Shown here piece by piece: positions 34,718 to 43,664 of a stretch of 64,000 nucleotides of DNA. The translations under genes were made by a program, and so were the position numbers. Position 1 is the stretch's first letter; the number at the start of each line of letters is the position of its first letter. The DNA is from Streptomyces sp. NBC_01497 (GTDB lineage Bacteria > Actinomycetota > Actinomycetes > Streptomycetales > Streptomycetaceae): assembly GCF_036250695.1 (NCBI RefSeq), contig NZ_CP109427.1, forward strand, positions 6,634,001 through 6,698,000, read 5' to 3'. Under the pieces are notes generated by a model, which saw only the letters and a program-made list of their open reading frames with translations, was not told where the DNA came from and did not search any database.

Positions 34718-36229
34718 ATGACCGTACGGCGAGTAATGGGCATCGAGACGGAGTACGGGATCTCCGTGCCCGGTCACCCGAACGCCAATGCCATGCTCAC
34801 CTCGTCCCAGATCGTCAACGCGTACGCCGCGGCGATGCACAGGGCGCGGCGCGCGCGCTGGGACTTCGAGGAGGAGAACCCGCTGCGGGACGCCCGCGGC
34901 TTCGATCTCGCCCGGGAGACCGCCGACTCGACGCAGCTCACGGACGAGGACATCGGCCTGGCCAATGTCATCCTGACCAACGGCGCGCGTCTCTACGTCG
35001 ACCACGCCCACCCCGAGTACAGCTCGCCGGAGATCACCAATCCGCGCGACGCGGTCCTGTGGGACAAGGCCGGCGAGCGGATCATGGCGGAGGCCGCGGA
35101 GCGGGCGGCCCAGCTGCCCGGTGCGCAGCCCATCCACCTGTACAAGAACAACACCGACAACAAGGGCGCCTCCTACGGCACCCATGAGAACTACCTGATG
35201 CGGCGCGCGACCGCCTTCTCGGACATCGTGCGCCACCTGACGCCGTTCTTCGTCTCCCGCCAGGTCGTCACCGGCGCCGGGCGCGTCGGCATCGGGCAGG
35301 ACGGGCGCGACCACGGCTTCCAGCTGAGTCAGCGTGCCGACTACTTCGAGGTCGAGGTCGGTCTGGAGACGACGCTCAAGCGGCCGATCATCAACACGCG
35401 CGACGAGCCGCACTCCGACGCGGAGAAGTACCGCCGCCTGCACGTGATCATCGGCGACGCGAACCTCTCCGAGATCTCGACGTACCTCAAGCTCGGAACG
35501 ACGTCCCTGGTCCTCGCCATGATCGAGGACGGTTTCATCAACGTCGACCTGGCGGTGGACCAGCCTGTACGTACTCTGCACGAGGTTTCCCACGACCCCT
35601 CGCTCAAGCATCTGGTCACGCTCCGCAGCGGCCGCAAGCTGACCGCGGTGCAGCTCCAGATGGAGTACTTCGAACTCTCGAGGAAGTACGTCGAGGAGAA
35701 GTACGGCGCGGACGTGGACGAACAGACCAGGGACGTGCTCGGCCGCTGGGAGGACACACTCAACCGGCTGGAGCGGGACCCGATGTCTCTCGCGGGTGAG
35801 CTGGACTGGGTGGCCAAGCGGGAGCTCCTGGAGGGCTACCGGCGCAGGGACGGGCTGGACTGGGACGCGGCGCGGCTGCATCTCGTCGATCTCCAGTACG
35901 CCGACGTGCGGCCGGACAAGGGCCTCTACAACCGTCTGGCGGCGCGCGGCAGGATGAAGCGGCTGCTGGACGAGAAGGACGTCGAGGCGGCCAGGACGCA
36001 CCCCCCGGAGGACACCAGGGCGTACTTCCGCGGCCGGTGTCTCGACCAGTACGCGGAGGATGTCGCGGCGGCCTCCTGGGACTCGGTCATCTTCGACCTG
36101 CCGGGCCGGGACTCGCTCCAGCGGGTGCCCACCCTGGAACCGTTGCGCGGTACACGTGAACACGTGAAGGAACTCCTGGACCGCTGCCGTACGGCGGAGG
36201 ACCTGGTGCGGGTGTTGTCAGGCCACTGA
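34718..36229 (+). CDS. dop: Pup deamidase/depupylase Dop
   Basis: A 503-residue Dop of the glutamine-synthetase-like fold. It deamidates the C-terminal Gln of Pup to Glu, making it ready for ligation, and removes Pup from targets. The start [20 protein letters not shown] carries the metal-binding Glu. The inserted Dop loop ([22 protein letters not shown]) is present and separates it from PafA, as does [19 protein letters not shown] precedes the ATG; a TAGGCT -10 box at 34657 lies about 55 bases upstream. Pup itself ends in Gln here, so Dop is needed. Confidence 0.95.
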   Translation: MTVRRVMGIETEYGISVPGHPNANAMLTSSQIVNAYAAAMHRARRARWDFEEENPLRDARGFDLARETADSTQLTDEDIGLANVILTNGARLYVDHAHPEYSSPEITNPRDAVLWDKAGERIMAEAAERAAQLPGAQPIHLYKNNTDNKGASYGTHENYLMRRATAFSDIVRHLTPFFVSRQVVTGAGRVGIGQDGRDHGFQLSQRADYFEVEVGLETTLKRPIINTRDEPHSDAEKYRRLHVIIGDANLSEISTYLKLGTTSLVLAMIEDGFINVDLAVDQPVRTLHEVSHDPSLKHLVTLRSGRKLTAVQLQMEYFELSRKYVEEKYGADVDEQTRDVLGRWEDTLNRLERDPMSLAGELDWVAKRELLEGYRRRDGLDWDAARLHLVDLQYADVRPDKGLYNRLAARGRMKRLLDEKDVEAARTHPPEDTRAYFRGRCLDQYAEDVAAASWDSVIFDLPGRDSLQRVPTLEPLRGTREHVKELLDRCRTAEDLVRVLSGH

Positions 36230-36271
36230 AAAGGCTGAAAAGGCCCACCGGAGGGAATCATCGAGGTGGGT

Positions 36272-36295
36272 CCCCGGCGTTGCACATCAACGGGG
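36272..36295 (+). terminator. Probable terminator of dop
   Basis: CCCC-GG-CGTTG pairs with CAACG-GGG around CACAT with a two-base bulge, and CCTTTG follows. It lies 43 bases after the dop stop. A TAGGGT box at 36316-36321 just beyond it is the likely pup promoter. Confidence 0.45.
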
Positions 36296-36380
36296 CCTTT
36301 GTCGGACCCTGCGGCTAGGGTCTGATCTTGAGGGCAACGAAAGTCACATCGAGCGGGGCGAACCGAGCGGGGTGAGGGTT

Positions 36381-36599
36381 ATGGCGACCAAGGACAGCGG
36401 CGGCGGCCAGCAGAAGGCGGCACGGTCCACGGAGGAGGCCGAGGAGCAGGCGCAGGAAGCGGAGGGCTCCGAAGACCTCAAGGAGCGTCAGGAGAAGCTC
36501 TCGGACGACGTGGACTCCGTCCTGGACGAGATCGACGACGTACTCGAAGAGAATGCCGAAGACTTTGTGCGGAGCTTCGTCCAAAAGGGCGGGCAGTAG
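36381..36599 (+). CDS. pup: Prokaryotic ubiquitin-like protein Pup
   Basis: A 72-residue Pup, the protein tag for proteasomal degradation. It is highly acidic and disordered, with a central helical segment (LKERQEKLSDDVDSVLDEID) that binds the ARC coiled coil, and it ends in KGGQ. The final Gln must be deamidated by Dop before PafA can ligate it to lysines. I start at the ATG at 36381; a GTG three codons earlier is less likely. It is the middle gene of the dop-pup-prcBA run. A strong terminator follows 24 bases after the stop, so pup mRNA can end before prcB. Confidence 0.96.
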   Translation: MATKDSGGGQQKAARSTEEAEEQAQEAEGSEDLKERQEKLSDDVDSVLDEIDDVLEENAEDFVRSFVQKGGQ

Positions 36600-36622
36600 T
36601 CACACATGTGAACGGGGTGGAG

Positions 36623-36654
36623 AAGGGGTGCTTCCGCGTGCGGAAGCACCCCTT
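36623..36654 (+). terminator. Terminator of pup
   Basis: Perfect 14-base arms AAGGGGTGCTTCCG / CGGAAGCACCCCTT with a 4-base loop and a short T run at the end of the right arm. It would separate the abundant pup message from prcBA. Confidence 0.85.
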
Positions 36655-36708
36655 GCTTCCCCGGCTTCCCCGGTTCGGGGGAGCGGCCCGTGCTTCCCCG
36701 AACCGCAG

Positions 36709-36885
36709 GTGGATCATCCCCGCCGGGCGGGTAGGGTCCCTGGCGTACTGTGCTTCAACTGCAATTCGGCCATCGGCACGTTGGGAATGAATCCCGACAC
36801 CTGGCGTCGTGCCGTCGCATATCTGGAGGGAAACGCGTGGAAGCCAACACTCGTGAGACCGGGCGTCTGCCGGCTGCCTTCCTGA
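36709..36885 (+). pseudogene. Remnant of a recombination endonuclease VII gene
   Basis: The frame reads [20 protein letters not shown] and on through [18 protein letters not shown]. This matches the end of endonuclease VII-type HNH nucleases (normally VDHDHATGRVRGLLCFNCN). The first VDH and the second CxxC are kept, but the catalytic DHAT is replaced by PRRA and the N-terminal half with the first Cys pair is gone; the pup terminator occupies that place. The frame then runs 49 bases into prcB. Intact endonuclease VII genes between pup and prcB occur in other Streptomyces as far as I recall, so this is likely a decayed copy. No ribosome binding site is seen. Confidence 0.65.
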
Positions 36886-37682
36886 CGCCCGGATCTTCTT
36901 CCTTCATGGACTTCCTCTCGGCGCAGTCGCCGGACATGCTGCCGGGCAAGCGTTCGCTGCCGCCGCTGCAGGGGGCCGTCGAGGCTCCGCACGGCACGAC
37001 GATCGTGGGCGTCACGTTCCCCGGCGGCGTCGTGCTGGCCGGTGACCGGCGGGCGACGATGGGCAACATGATCGCCCAGCGGGACATCGAGAAGGTCTTT
37101 CCCGCCGACGAGTACTCGGCGGTGGGCATCGCCGGAACGGCGGGCCTGGCCGTGGAGATGGTGAAGCTCTTCCAGCTGGAGCTGGAGCACTTCGAGAAGG
37201 TCGAGGGCGCGCAGCTCTCGCTGGAGGGCAAGGCCAACCGGCTCTCCACGATGATCAGGTCGAACCTCGCCATGGCGATGCAGGGGCTGGCCGTCGTGCC
37301 GATCTTCGCCGGGTACGACGTGGACCGCGGCAAGGGCCGCATCTTCTCCTACGACGTCACGGGCGGCCGCTCGGAGGAGACCGGGTTCTCCTCGACCGGC
37401 TCCGGTTCCGTCTTCGCGCGGGGCGCCATGAAGAAGCTCTACCGCGACGACCTGACGGAGGACCAGGCCACCACGCTGGTCGTGCAGGCGCTGTACGACG
37501 CCGCCGACGACGACTCGGCGACCGGCGGCCCGGACGTGGCCCGCAGGATCTACCCGATCGTCACGGTGATCACGGAGAACGGCTTCCGCCGCCTCACCGA
37601 CGACGAGTCGGCCGACATCGCCCGTTCCATCATCGAGCGCCGGCTCGTACAGCCCGACGGTCCGCGCGCCGCCCTTCTGTGA
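36837..37682 (+). CDS. prcB: 20S proteasome beta subunit
   Basis: A 281-residue proteasome beta subunit. A 53-residue propeptide ends at HG, and self-cleavage exposes Thr54 of [21 protein letters not shown] as the N-terminal nucleophile, with the catalytic Asp and Lys of the Ntn fold in GDRR and further on ([19 protein letters not shown]). Fourteen copies form the two inner rings. The GTG at 36837 follows GGAGGG and overlaps the endonuclease VII remnant in another frame. prcA starts 52 bases downstream and is surely co-transcribed. Confidence 0.95.
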   Translation: MEANTRETGRLPAAFLTPGSSSFMDFLSAQSPDMLPGKRSLPPLQGAVEAPHGTTIVGVTFPGGVVLAGDRRATMGNMIAQRDIEKVFPADEYSAVGIAGTAGLAVEMVKLFQLELEHFEKVEGAQLSLEGKANRLSTMIRSNLAMAMQGLAVVPIFAGYDVDRGKGRIFSYDVTGGRSEETGFSSTGSGSVFARGAMKKLYRDDLTEDQATTLVVQALYDAADDDSATGGPDVARRIYPIVTVITENGFRRLTDDESADIARSIIERRLVQPDGPRAALL

Positions 37683-37734
37683 CGGCACCGCGGTGAGAGT
37701 GAATCAGCCACTGACAGAAAGGGACGGATAGCCG

Positions 37735-38553
37735 GTGTCGACGCCGTTCTATGTCTCACCCCAGCAGGCCATGGCCGACCGGGCCGAGTACGCCCGCAAG
37801 GGCATCGCCCGCGGCCGCAGCCTGGTCGTGCTCCAGTACGCCGACGGCATCGTCTTCGTCGGCGAGAACCCGTCCCGCGCCCTGCACAAGTTCAGCGAGA
37901 TCTACGACCGGATCGGCTTCGCCGCCGCCGGCAAGTACAACGAGTACGAGAACCTGCGGATCGGCGGTGTGCGCTACGCCGACCTGCGCGGATACACCTA
38001 CGACCGTGACGATGTGACGGCCCGTGGGCTCGCCAACGTCTACGCCCAGACGCTCGGCACGATCTTCTCCAGCGCCGGCGAGAAGCCGTACGAGGTCGAG
38101 CTGGTGGTCGCCGAGGTCGGGGCCACGCCGGACGGCGACCAGATCTACCGGCTGCCGCACGACGGTTCCATCGTGGACGAGCACGGCTCGGTCGCGGTCG
38201 GCGGCAGCTCCGAGCAGATCAGCACCTACCTCGACCAGCGACACCGCGAGGGCATGACGCTCGCGGAGGCGCTCAGGCTCGCGGTCCAGGCGCTCTCCCG
38301 GGACACCAACGGCGGTGAGCGGGAGATCCCCGCCGAACGTCTGGAGGTGGCGGTCCTCGACCGGACGCGCCCGCAGCAGCGCAAGTTCCGCCGGATCGTG
38401 GGCGCGCAGCTCTCGCGTCTGCTGGAGGCGGGCGGCGCCGCGGCGGAGCCGGCCGACGACTCAGGGGACTCAGGCGACTCGGGCGACTCCGAGGACACCG
38501 GTTCCGGGGGCAAGGCCACGGGGAGCGACGACAGCGCGGGAGGCGACGCCTGA
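37735..38553 (+). CDS. prcA: 20S proteasome alpha subunit
   Basis: A 272-residue proteasome alpha subunit that forms the outer rings, gates the chamber and docks ARC. The N-terminal [27 protein letters not shown] is the actinobacterial gate segment (given here only in part as positions 1-27), followed by the Ntn-fold core without catalytic Thr. The last 35 residues are an acidic Ser/Asp/Gly tail with four DSG-type units, longer than in mycobacteria and encoded by 9-base repeats. The GTG start follows GGGACGGA. A very regular terminator follows. Confidence 0.95.
   Translation: MSTPFYVSPQQAMADRAEYARKGIARGRSLVVLQYADGIVFVGENPSRALHKFSEIYDRIGFAAAGKYNEYENLRIGGVRYADLRGYTYDRDDVTARGLANVYAQTLGTIFSSAGEKPYEVELVVAEVGATPDGDQIYRLPHDGSIVDEHGSVAVGGSSEQISTYLDQRHREGMTLAEALRLAVQALSRDTNGGEREIPAERLEVAVLDRTRPQQRKFRRIVGAQLSRLLEAGGAAAEPADDSGDSGDSGDSEDTGSGGKATGSDDSAGGDA
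38458..38493 (+). repeat. 9-bp repeats coding the acidic prcA tail
   Basis: Four imperfect 9-base units (GACTCAGGG, GACTCAGGC, GACTCGGGC, GACTCCGAG) encode [12 protein letters not shown] in the disordered C-terminal tail of PrcA. Confidence 0.8.
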
Positions 38554-38574
38554 CGGCCCGCCCGTAGCGTTCGT

Positions 38575-38617
38575 ACGTCTGTGCCCCGGCCGCCCTGTGC
38601 GGCCGGGGCACAGACGT
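38575..38617. terminator. Terminator after prcA
   Basis: Perfect 19-base arms at 38575-38593 and 38599-38617 with a 5-base loop, between prcA and the convergent LacI-family gene. Confidence 0.88.
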
Positions 38618-38675
38618 GTCCGGGCCCTCGCGAGGCCGCGGGCGCGTCGGAGGCCGGGTGGCCCGCGCGGCGGCC

Positions 38676-39689
38676 TCAGCGGGGCGGCGGCGCCGTCGAG
38701 CCGCGCACCACCAGTCGTACCGGCAGGTCCCGCGGCGCGGGCTCGCGTCCCTCCAGCACGGCGAGGAGCGCGCCCATGCCCCGCTCGCCGACGTGTTCGG
38801 CGGGCAGGTGAACGGTGGTGAGTTCGGGCTCGACGGCCGTGGCGAGGGCCAGATCGTCGAAGCCGGTCACGGAGACGTCCTCCGGCACCCGCAATCCGAG
38901 GCGGCGCAGGGCCTTGCAGGCTCCCGCGGCGAGGATGTCGTCGTCGCACACGATGGCGGTGGGGCGGGGGCCGCTGCCGGCCAGCGCGGCGACGACGGCC
39001 TCCCGCCCCGCGCTCACGGCGAGTTCCGAGCGCACCGTGACGAGGCCCGCGCCGGGGACCTCCGAGACGGCTCGGGCCAGCGCGCCGGCCCGTACGTCGA
39101 ACGTCCACGAGGCCACGGCCGAGGCGAGGTGCAGGACCGCGCGGTGTCCGAGGCCCAGCACATGGGCGGCGACCTGGCGCATGCCGTCGGCGATGTCGAG
39201 ATTGACGCACGCCGCCGAGCCGGGCGCGGCCGGGTCGCTGTCGAGCATGACGAGTGGCAGGTGGCTCCCGTGGATGGCGGCCGGCGCCTCCACGGCCATG
39301 GAGGAGGCGATGACGCCGTCGAGCGCCGTGCGGGCCGCGTCGAAGGGGCTGGGCGCGGGTCCCACACCGGCGGGGGAGGGGTAGAGCACGACGCCGAAGC
39401 CGTGCTCCGCGGCCACGGTGGCGGCTCCGGCGTAGACGCGGGCGAAGAACTCGTTGGTGAGCGCGGGGACGACCAGCAGGGCCGTCCTGGTCGAGCCGAG
39501 GCGGAGGTTCCTGGCGGCGAGGTTGGGGCGGTAGCCGAGGCTCCTGGCGGCTTCCCGCACCTGCCCGGCGGTGCGCTCGGACACCCGGCCGCGCCACTTC
39601 TCACCTAGCACGAGGGAGACCGTGGCCTGCGAGACACCGGCGGTGCGCGCGACGTCCCTGCTGGTGGGACGCGTGACCGGCGTGGTCAT
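38676..39689 (-). CDS. LacI-family transcriptional regulator
   Basis: A 337-residue LacI/GalR-type repressor. The N-terminal helix-turn-helix is clear (TSRDVARTAGVSQATVSLVL, then the hinge segment LGYRPNLAARNL), followed by a type I periplasmic-binding-like effector domain with VIASSMAVEAPAAI, CDDDILAAG and VTGFDDLALA. The ATG at 39689 fits the family; the frame stays open far upstream. It is divergent from the MFS transporter gene, with inverted TACGTAT/ATACGTA arms between, so the two form a regulator-transporter pair placed inside the Pup-proteasome cluster. The effector is unknown. Confidence 0.9.
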   Translation of the reverse strand: MTTPVTRPTSRDVARTAGVSQATVSLVLGEKWRGRVSERTAGQVREAARSLGYRPNLAARNLRLGSTRTALLVVPALTNEFFARVYAGAATVAAEHGFGVVLYPSPAGVGPAPSPFDAARTALDGVIASSMAVEAPAAIHGSHLPLVMLDSDPAAPGSAACVNLDIADGMRQVAAHVLGLGHRAVLHLASAVASWTFDVRAGALARAVSEVPGAGLVTVRSELAVSAGREAVVAALAGSGPRPTAIVCDDDILAAGACKALRRLGLRVPEDVSVTGFDDLALATAVEPELTTVHLPAEHVGERGMGALLAVLEGREPAPRDLPVRLVVRGSTAPPPR

Positions 39690-39739
39690 GGGACCTCCCT
39701 CGTGCGGTGCTCCGGTGGACCCGGCGCTCGCGCTCATGG

Positions 39740-39766
39740 TACGTATGGGTCGCGTAGTTATACGTA
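39740..39766. promoter_or_regulatory. Operator candidate between LacI-family and MFS genes
   Basis: TACGTAT at 39740-39746 and ATACGTA at 39760-39766 are exact inverted repeats with a 13-base spacer; the right arm extends to the near-palindrome GTTATACGTAAC. It is the least GC-rich part of the 132-base divergent spacer and a likely binding site for the LacI-family protein. Confidence 0.5.
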
Positions 39767-39821
39767 ACACGTCACAGGGGACGCCGATCGAGGGACACCG
39801 ATCAGGGGAGGGGCCGAGGCT

Positions 39822-41084
39822 GTGGGAGCCACCGGATATCTGGAGCTGCTGAGGGCACCGCACGCCACGCGGTTGCTCGCGGGCACGCTCGTGGGCAGGC
39901 TGCCGAACGCGACCGCGCCGATCGCCGTCGTGCTGTTCGCCCGGGCCGACGGCGCGAGCTACAGCCTCGCCGGGGCGCTCGCGGCCGTGTACGGGTTCGC
40001 GAACGCGGTCGGCCAGCCGCTGCTCGGGCGGGCCGTGGACCTGCGGGGCCAGCCGCGCGTGCAGTTCCCCGCGGCCGTGGTCTCGGCGCTCGGGATGGCC
40101 CTGTTCGTCCTGTCCGGCACCGCGGCGCCCGTGGCCGCGTTCGCCGCCGTGGCCCTCGCCGGGCTGTGCACCCCGCCGCTGGAAGGCGGACTGCGGGCGC
40201 TGTGGCCGAGCGTGCTGGGCCGCCAGGACCGGGTGCACCGGGCCTACGCGCTCGACGCCGTCGCCCAGGAGGTCATGTTCACCGTCGGCCCGCTGCTCGT
40301 CACCGCGCTCGTCGCGCTCCGCTCACCGGCCACCGCGCTGCTCGTGATCAACGCCCTCGGTGTGCTGGGGGCGCTCTCGGTCGTGGTCTCCAAGCCGTCC
40401 AGGGCCTGGCGCTCGGGAGAGCGGGAGGCCCACTGGCTGGGCGCGCTGCGTTCGCCCGGCCTGCTCGCGCTGCTCGGCGCGTTCCTGTTCGTCGGGGCCG
40501 CGCTCGGCTCGATCACCGTCGCGGGCGTCGCGTACGCCGACGGGAGCGGCCGCGGTGCCGTGTACGGCTGGCTGATGGCCGCCCTCGGTCTCGGCGCCCT
40601 GCTGGGCGGCGCCGTGTACGGGGCGCGGAGCTGGACGGGCGCACCGGAGCGCAGGCTGCTGGTGATCGTGGCACTGCTCGCGGTGTGCTACCTGCCACTC
40701 GCCCTCACGCCGGGAGTGGTGGCGATGACACTGCTGTCCGTGCTCTCCGGTGTGTTCCTGGCGCCGGCGCTCGCGTGCGCCTTCATCGTGGTGGACCGGC
40801 AGGCGCCGGCCGGCACCGTCACGGAGGCGTTCTCCTGGCTCGTGACGACGTTCGGGGTCGGCTCGGCGCTCGGCACCGCCGTGGCGGGACCGGTGGCCCA
40901 GCACGCGGGAACGTCCGCCGGGTTCGTCGTCGCCGGGGTCTGCGGCCTCGTCGCCCTGCTCGTCCTCGCGGTGACGGGACGGGCCCTCGCCCTCCCCGGC
41001 GGGGGCGTGAATACGGCGGCCGAAGACGAAAATGATCCAAGTGACGCGCCCGCACACGGTTTCAGCTCAGGCCATCAGGCGTAA
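39822..41084 (+). CDS. Major facilitator superfamily transporter
   Basis: A 420-residue MFS protein with about twelve hydrophobic segments, a start without signal peptide (GATGYLELLRAPHATRLLAGT), and a typical RAVDLRGQPRVQF loop between helices 2 and 3. It resembles uncharacterised actinobacterial drug or sugar efflux-like carriers; the substrate is unknown. The GTG start follows GGGGAGGGG. The stop codon TAA at 41082-41084 is also the start of the pafA -10 box. It is probably controlled by the divergent LacI-family repressor. Confidence 0.85.
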   Translation: MGATGYLELLRAPHATRLLAGTLVGRLPNATAPIAVVLFARADGASYSLAGALAAVYGFANAVGQPLLGRAVDLRGQPRVQFPAAVVSALGMALFVLSGTAAPVAAFAAVALAGLCTPPLEGGLRALWPSVLGRQDRVHRAYALDAVAQEVMFTVGPLLVTALVALRSPATALLVINALGVLGALSVVVSKPSRAWRSGEREAHWLGALRSPGLLALLGAFLFVGAALGSITVAGVAYADGSGRGAVYGWLMAALGLGALLGGAVYGARSWTGAPERRLLVIVALLAVCYLPLALTPGVVAMTLLSVLSGVFLAPALACAFIVVDRQAPAGTVTEAFSWLVTTFGVGSALGTAVAGPVAQHAGTSAGFVVAGVCGLVALLVLAVTGRALALPGGGVNTAAEDENDPSDAPAHGFSSGHQA

Positions 41085-41087
41085 TGT
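41082..41087 (+). promoter_or_regulatory. TAATGT -10 box, leaderless-type promoter of pafA
   Basis: TAATGT ends 6 bases before the pafA ATG at 41094 and overlaps the stop codon of the MFS gene. No ribosome binding site is seen, so pafA is probably read from its own leaderless mRNA. Confidence 0.5.
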
Positions 41088-41093
41088 TCAGAC

Positions 41094-42455
41094 ATGGACC
41101 GCCGCATTTTCGGGCTGGAGAACGAGTACGGCGTCACGTGCACGTTCAGGGGACAGCGCCGACTGTCACCTGACGAAGTGGCGCGCTACCTCTTCCGCCG
41201 TGTCGTGTCATGGGGCCGTAGCAGCAATGTCTTCCTGCGCAACGGCGCCCGCCTCTACCTCGACGTGGGTTCGCATCCGGAATACGCCACCCCGGAATGC
41301 GACAACGTGACCGAACTGGTCACGCACGACAAGGCCGGTGAGCGGATTCTGGAGGGCCTGCTCGTCGACGCGGAACGCCGCCTGCACGAGGAGGGAATCG
41401 CGGGCGACGTCTATCTGTTCAAGAACAACACGGATTCGGCGGGAAACTCCTACGGCTGCCACGAGAACTATCTGGTGGCACGCCACGGTGAGTTCTCCCG
41501 CCTCGCGGACATCCTCATTCCGTTCCTCGTCACGCGCCAGTTGCTGTGCGGGGCGGGCAAGGTGCTCCAGACGCCGCGCGGCGCCGTCTTCTGCGTGAGT
41601 CAGCGTGCCGAGCACATCTGGGAAGGGGTCAGCTCCGCGACGACCCGTTCCCGGCCCATCATCAACACCCGGGACGAGCCGCACGCGGACGCGGAGCGCT
41701 ACCGCAGGCTGCACGTCATCGTCGGTGACTCCAACATGTCGGAGACGACCACGCTGCTCAAGGTCGGCGCCACCGACCTGGTGCTGCGCATGATCGAGGC
41801 CGGCACCGTGATGCGCGATCTGACCCTGGAGAACCCGATCAGGGCGATCCGCGAGGTGAGCCACGACATCACGGGCCAGCGCAAGGTGCGCCTCGCCAGC
41901 GGACGCGAGGCGTCCGCCCTGGAGGTCCAGCGCGAGTACTACGAGAAGGCCGTCGACTTCGTCGAGCGCCGTGACATCCGTACGGGCACGGTGGCGCAGG
42001 TCCTGGAACTCTGGGGCCGCACGCTCGACGCGATCGAGACCGAGGACCTGGACAAGATCGCCACCGAGATCGACTGGGTCATGAAGTACAAGCTCATCGA
42101 GCGGTACCGGGCCAAGCACGACATGACCATGTCCCACCCCCGGGTCGCGCAGATAGACCTCGCCTACCACGACATCCACCGGCGTCGTGGGCTCTACTAC
42201 CTGCTGGAGAAGAAGGGCCAGGCCGCGCGCGTCGCGAACGACCTGAAGATCTTCGAAGGCAAGTCCGTGCCGCCGCAGACCACCCGGGCGCGGCTGCGCG
42301 GCGACTTCATCCGCCGGGCCCAGGAGCAGCGACGGGACTTCACCGTCGACTGGGTGCATCTGAAGCTGAACGACCAGGCGCAGCGCACGGTGCTGTGCAA
42401 GGACCCGTTCCGCTCGGTGGACGACCGGGTGGAGAAGCTCATCGCCGGGATGTGA
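41094..42455 (+). CDS. pafA: Pup--protein ligase PafA
   Basis: A 453-residue PafA, the ligase that uses ATP to join the C-terminal Glu of deamidated Pup to lysines of target proteins. The glutamine-synthetase-like fold opens with [18 protein letters not shown] (metal-binding Glu in the E-N-E-Y-G motif) and has [21 protein letters not shown]. It lacks the Dop loop, and so is distinct from the Dop at 34.7 kb. The start is the ATG 6 bases after a -10 box. It is separated from prcA only by the LacI/MFS pair. A terminator follows. Confidence 0.96.
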   Translation: MDRRIFGLENEYGVTCTFRGQRRLSPDEVARYLFRRVVSWGRSSNVFLRNGARLYLDVGSHPEYATPECDNVTELVTHDKAGERILEGLLVDAERRLHEEGIAGDVYLFKNNTDSAGNSYGCHENYLVARHGEFSRLADILIPFLVTRQLLCGAGKVLQTPRGAVFCVSQRAEHIWEGVSSATTRSRPIINTRDEPHADAERYRRLHVIVGDSNMSETTTLLKVGATDLVLRMIEAGTVMRDLTLENPIRAIREVSHDITGQRKVRLASGREASALEVQREYYEKAVDFVERRDIRTGTVAQVLELWGRTLDAIETEDLDKIATEIDWVMKYKLIERYRAKHDMTMSHPRVAQIDLAYHDIHRRRGLYYLLEKKGQAARVANDLKIFEGKSVPPQTTRARLRGDFIRRAQEQRRDFTVDWVHLKLNDQAQRTVLCKDPFRSVDDRVEKLIAGM

Positions 42456-42483
42456 CGGCGGGCGCGACCGCGCCACCTCGCCT

Positions 42484-42515
42484 GTGGGCCCCGTACGAGT
42501 GCGTACGGGGCCCAC
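42484..42515 (+). terminator. Terminator of pafA
   Basis: Perfect 14-base arms GTGGGCCCCGTACG / CGTACGGGGCCCAC with a 4-base loop, 28 bases after the pafA stop. Confidence 0.85.
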
Positions 42516-42599
42516 TCGTCTGCGACCGAGGGTGACGCGTGGGGCGAGGGCCGTAGAGTGGCGGCCACTGACTTAACGCCTACCCCACGAGGACCCACT

Positions 42600-43613
42600 G
42601 TGCGACGCAGTCTTGCAGCCTTGCTCATCGTGCCGGCCTTGGTGCTGACCGCTGCCTGCGGCGGTGACAACAACAAGAAGTCCGACGCGGCGTCATCCGC
42701 TGCACCGAGTCCGAGCCCGAGCGCGTCAGCCCCCAAGGCTCCGACGCCGGTCGCGTCCGCGGATCCCATGCCGACCGTTACGGGCGCGGTGGGCAAGAAG
42801 GCCACCATCACCGTTCCCAAGGGGAAGCCGAGCGACAAGTTCGTCGTGCACCCCCTGTCGCAGGGCAGTGGCCCCGCGATCAAGAAGGACCAGCTGGTCG
42901 TCGCCGGCTTCACGGCGAAGGTCTGGGGCGGCAAGGATCTCGGCAGCTCGTACGACAAGGGCGCGTCGCCCCAGGTCATCCCGGCCGGTTCGCCGCAGAT
43001 CATCCCCGCGTTCTCGCAGGCGGTCGTGGGCCAGAAGGTCGGCAGCCGCGTCCTCGTCGTCGCCCCGCCGTCCGCGGGCTTCGGCAGTCAGGGCAACAGC
43101 CAGCTCGGGGTGAAGGCCGGGGACACACTGATCTTCGTCCTGGACATCCAGAAGACGCTGCCGAAGCAGGTCACGGGCACCCAGTCGGCCATCCCGAAGG
43201 ACCTCCCGCAGGTCAAGGCGGACGCGGCGGCCCCGGCCACCATCGACGTGCCGAAGACCGACCCGCCGAAGGACCTCGTCAAGAAGGTCCTGATCCCGGG
43301 CAAGGGCGCCACCATCAAGAGCGGCCAGACCGTCGTGATGCAGTACACCGGCGTGGCGTGGAAGCCCAATGAGGGCAAGTCGCCGGCGAAGGCCTTCGAC
43401 AGCTCCTGGAACACCGGCGTCCCGCTCACCACGGCCATCGGCACCGGCGCCGTCATCAAGGGCTGGGACCAGGGCATCGTGGGCCAGAAGGTCGGCAGCC
43501 GCGTCATGCTCGTCATCCCGCCGAGCCTCGGCTACGGGAGCCAGTCGCCGAGCGCGGACCTGCCCGCCAACTCGACGCTGGTCTTCGTCGTCGACATCCT
43601 GGGCGCAATGTAA
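42600..43613 (+). CDS. FKBP-type peptidyl-prolyl isomerase lipoprotein, two domains
   Basis: A 337-residue exported FKBP. The signal peptide ends in the lipobox TAAC with Cys20, followed by a Ser/Pro/Ala-rich linker. Two FKBP domains follow, at about 75-190 and 225-337. The second has the classical GWDQGIVGQKVGSRVMLVIPPSLGYG motif; the first is more divergent (SQAVVGQKVGSRVLVVAPPSAGFG). It probably helps fold exported proteins at the membrane. GAGGACCC precedes the GTG start. A second, single-domain FKBP gene follows after 51 bases. Confidence 0.9.
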   Translation: MRRSLAALLIVPALVLTAACGGDNNKKSDAASSAAPSPSPSASAPKAPTPVASADPMPTVTGAVGKKATITVPKGKPSDKFVVHPLSQGSGPAIKKDQLVVAGFTAKVWGGKDLGSSYDKGASPQVIPAGSPQIIPAFSQAVVGQKVGSRVLVVAPPSAGFGSQGNSQLGVKAGDTLIFVLDIQKTLPKQVTGTQSAIPKDLPQVKADAAAPATIDVPKTDPPKDLVKKVLIPGKGATIKSGQTVVMQYTGVAWKPNEGKSPAKAFDSSWNTGVPLTTAIGTGAVIKGWDQGIVGQKVGSRVMLVIPPSLGYGSQSPSADLPANSTLVFVVDILGAM

Positions 43614-43664
43614 GACTTGGCCGGTTCAGCAGAGCAACACGTACAACGTGCGAGGAGCAGTTTC

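Noticed and set aside
36838..37682. prcB starting further upstream at 36750
   Set aside because: The extra codons overlap the endonuclease VII remnant in another frame. The GTG at 36837 has GGAGGG and gives the usual 281-residue precursor.
34718..42455. dop and pafA as duplicate copies of one ligase
   Set aside because: They share a fold, but only the first has the Dop loop and the second has PafA-specific motifs. Both are normal parts of the system.
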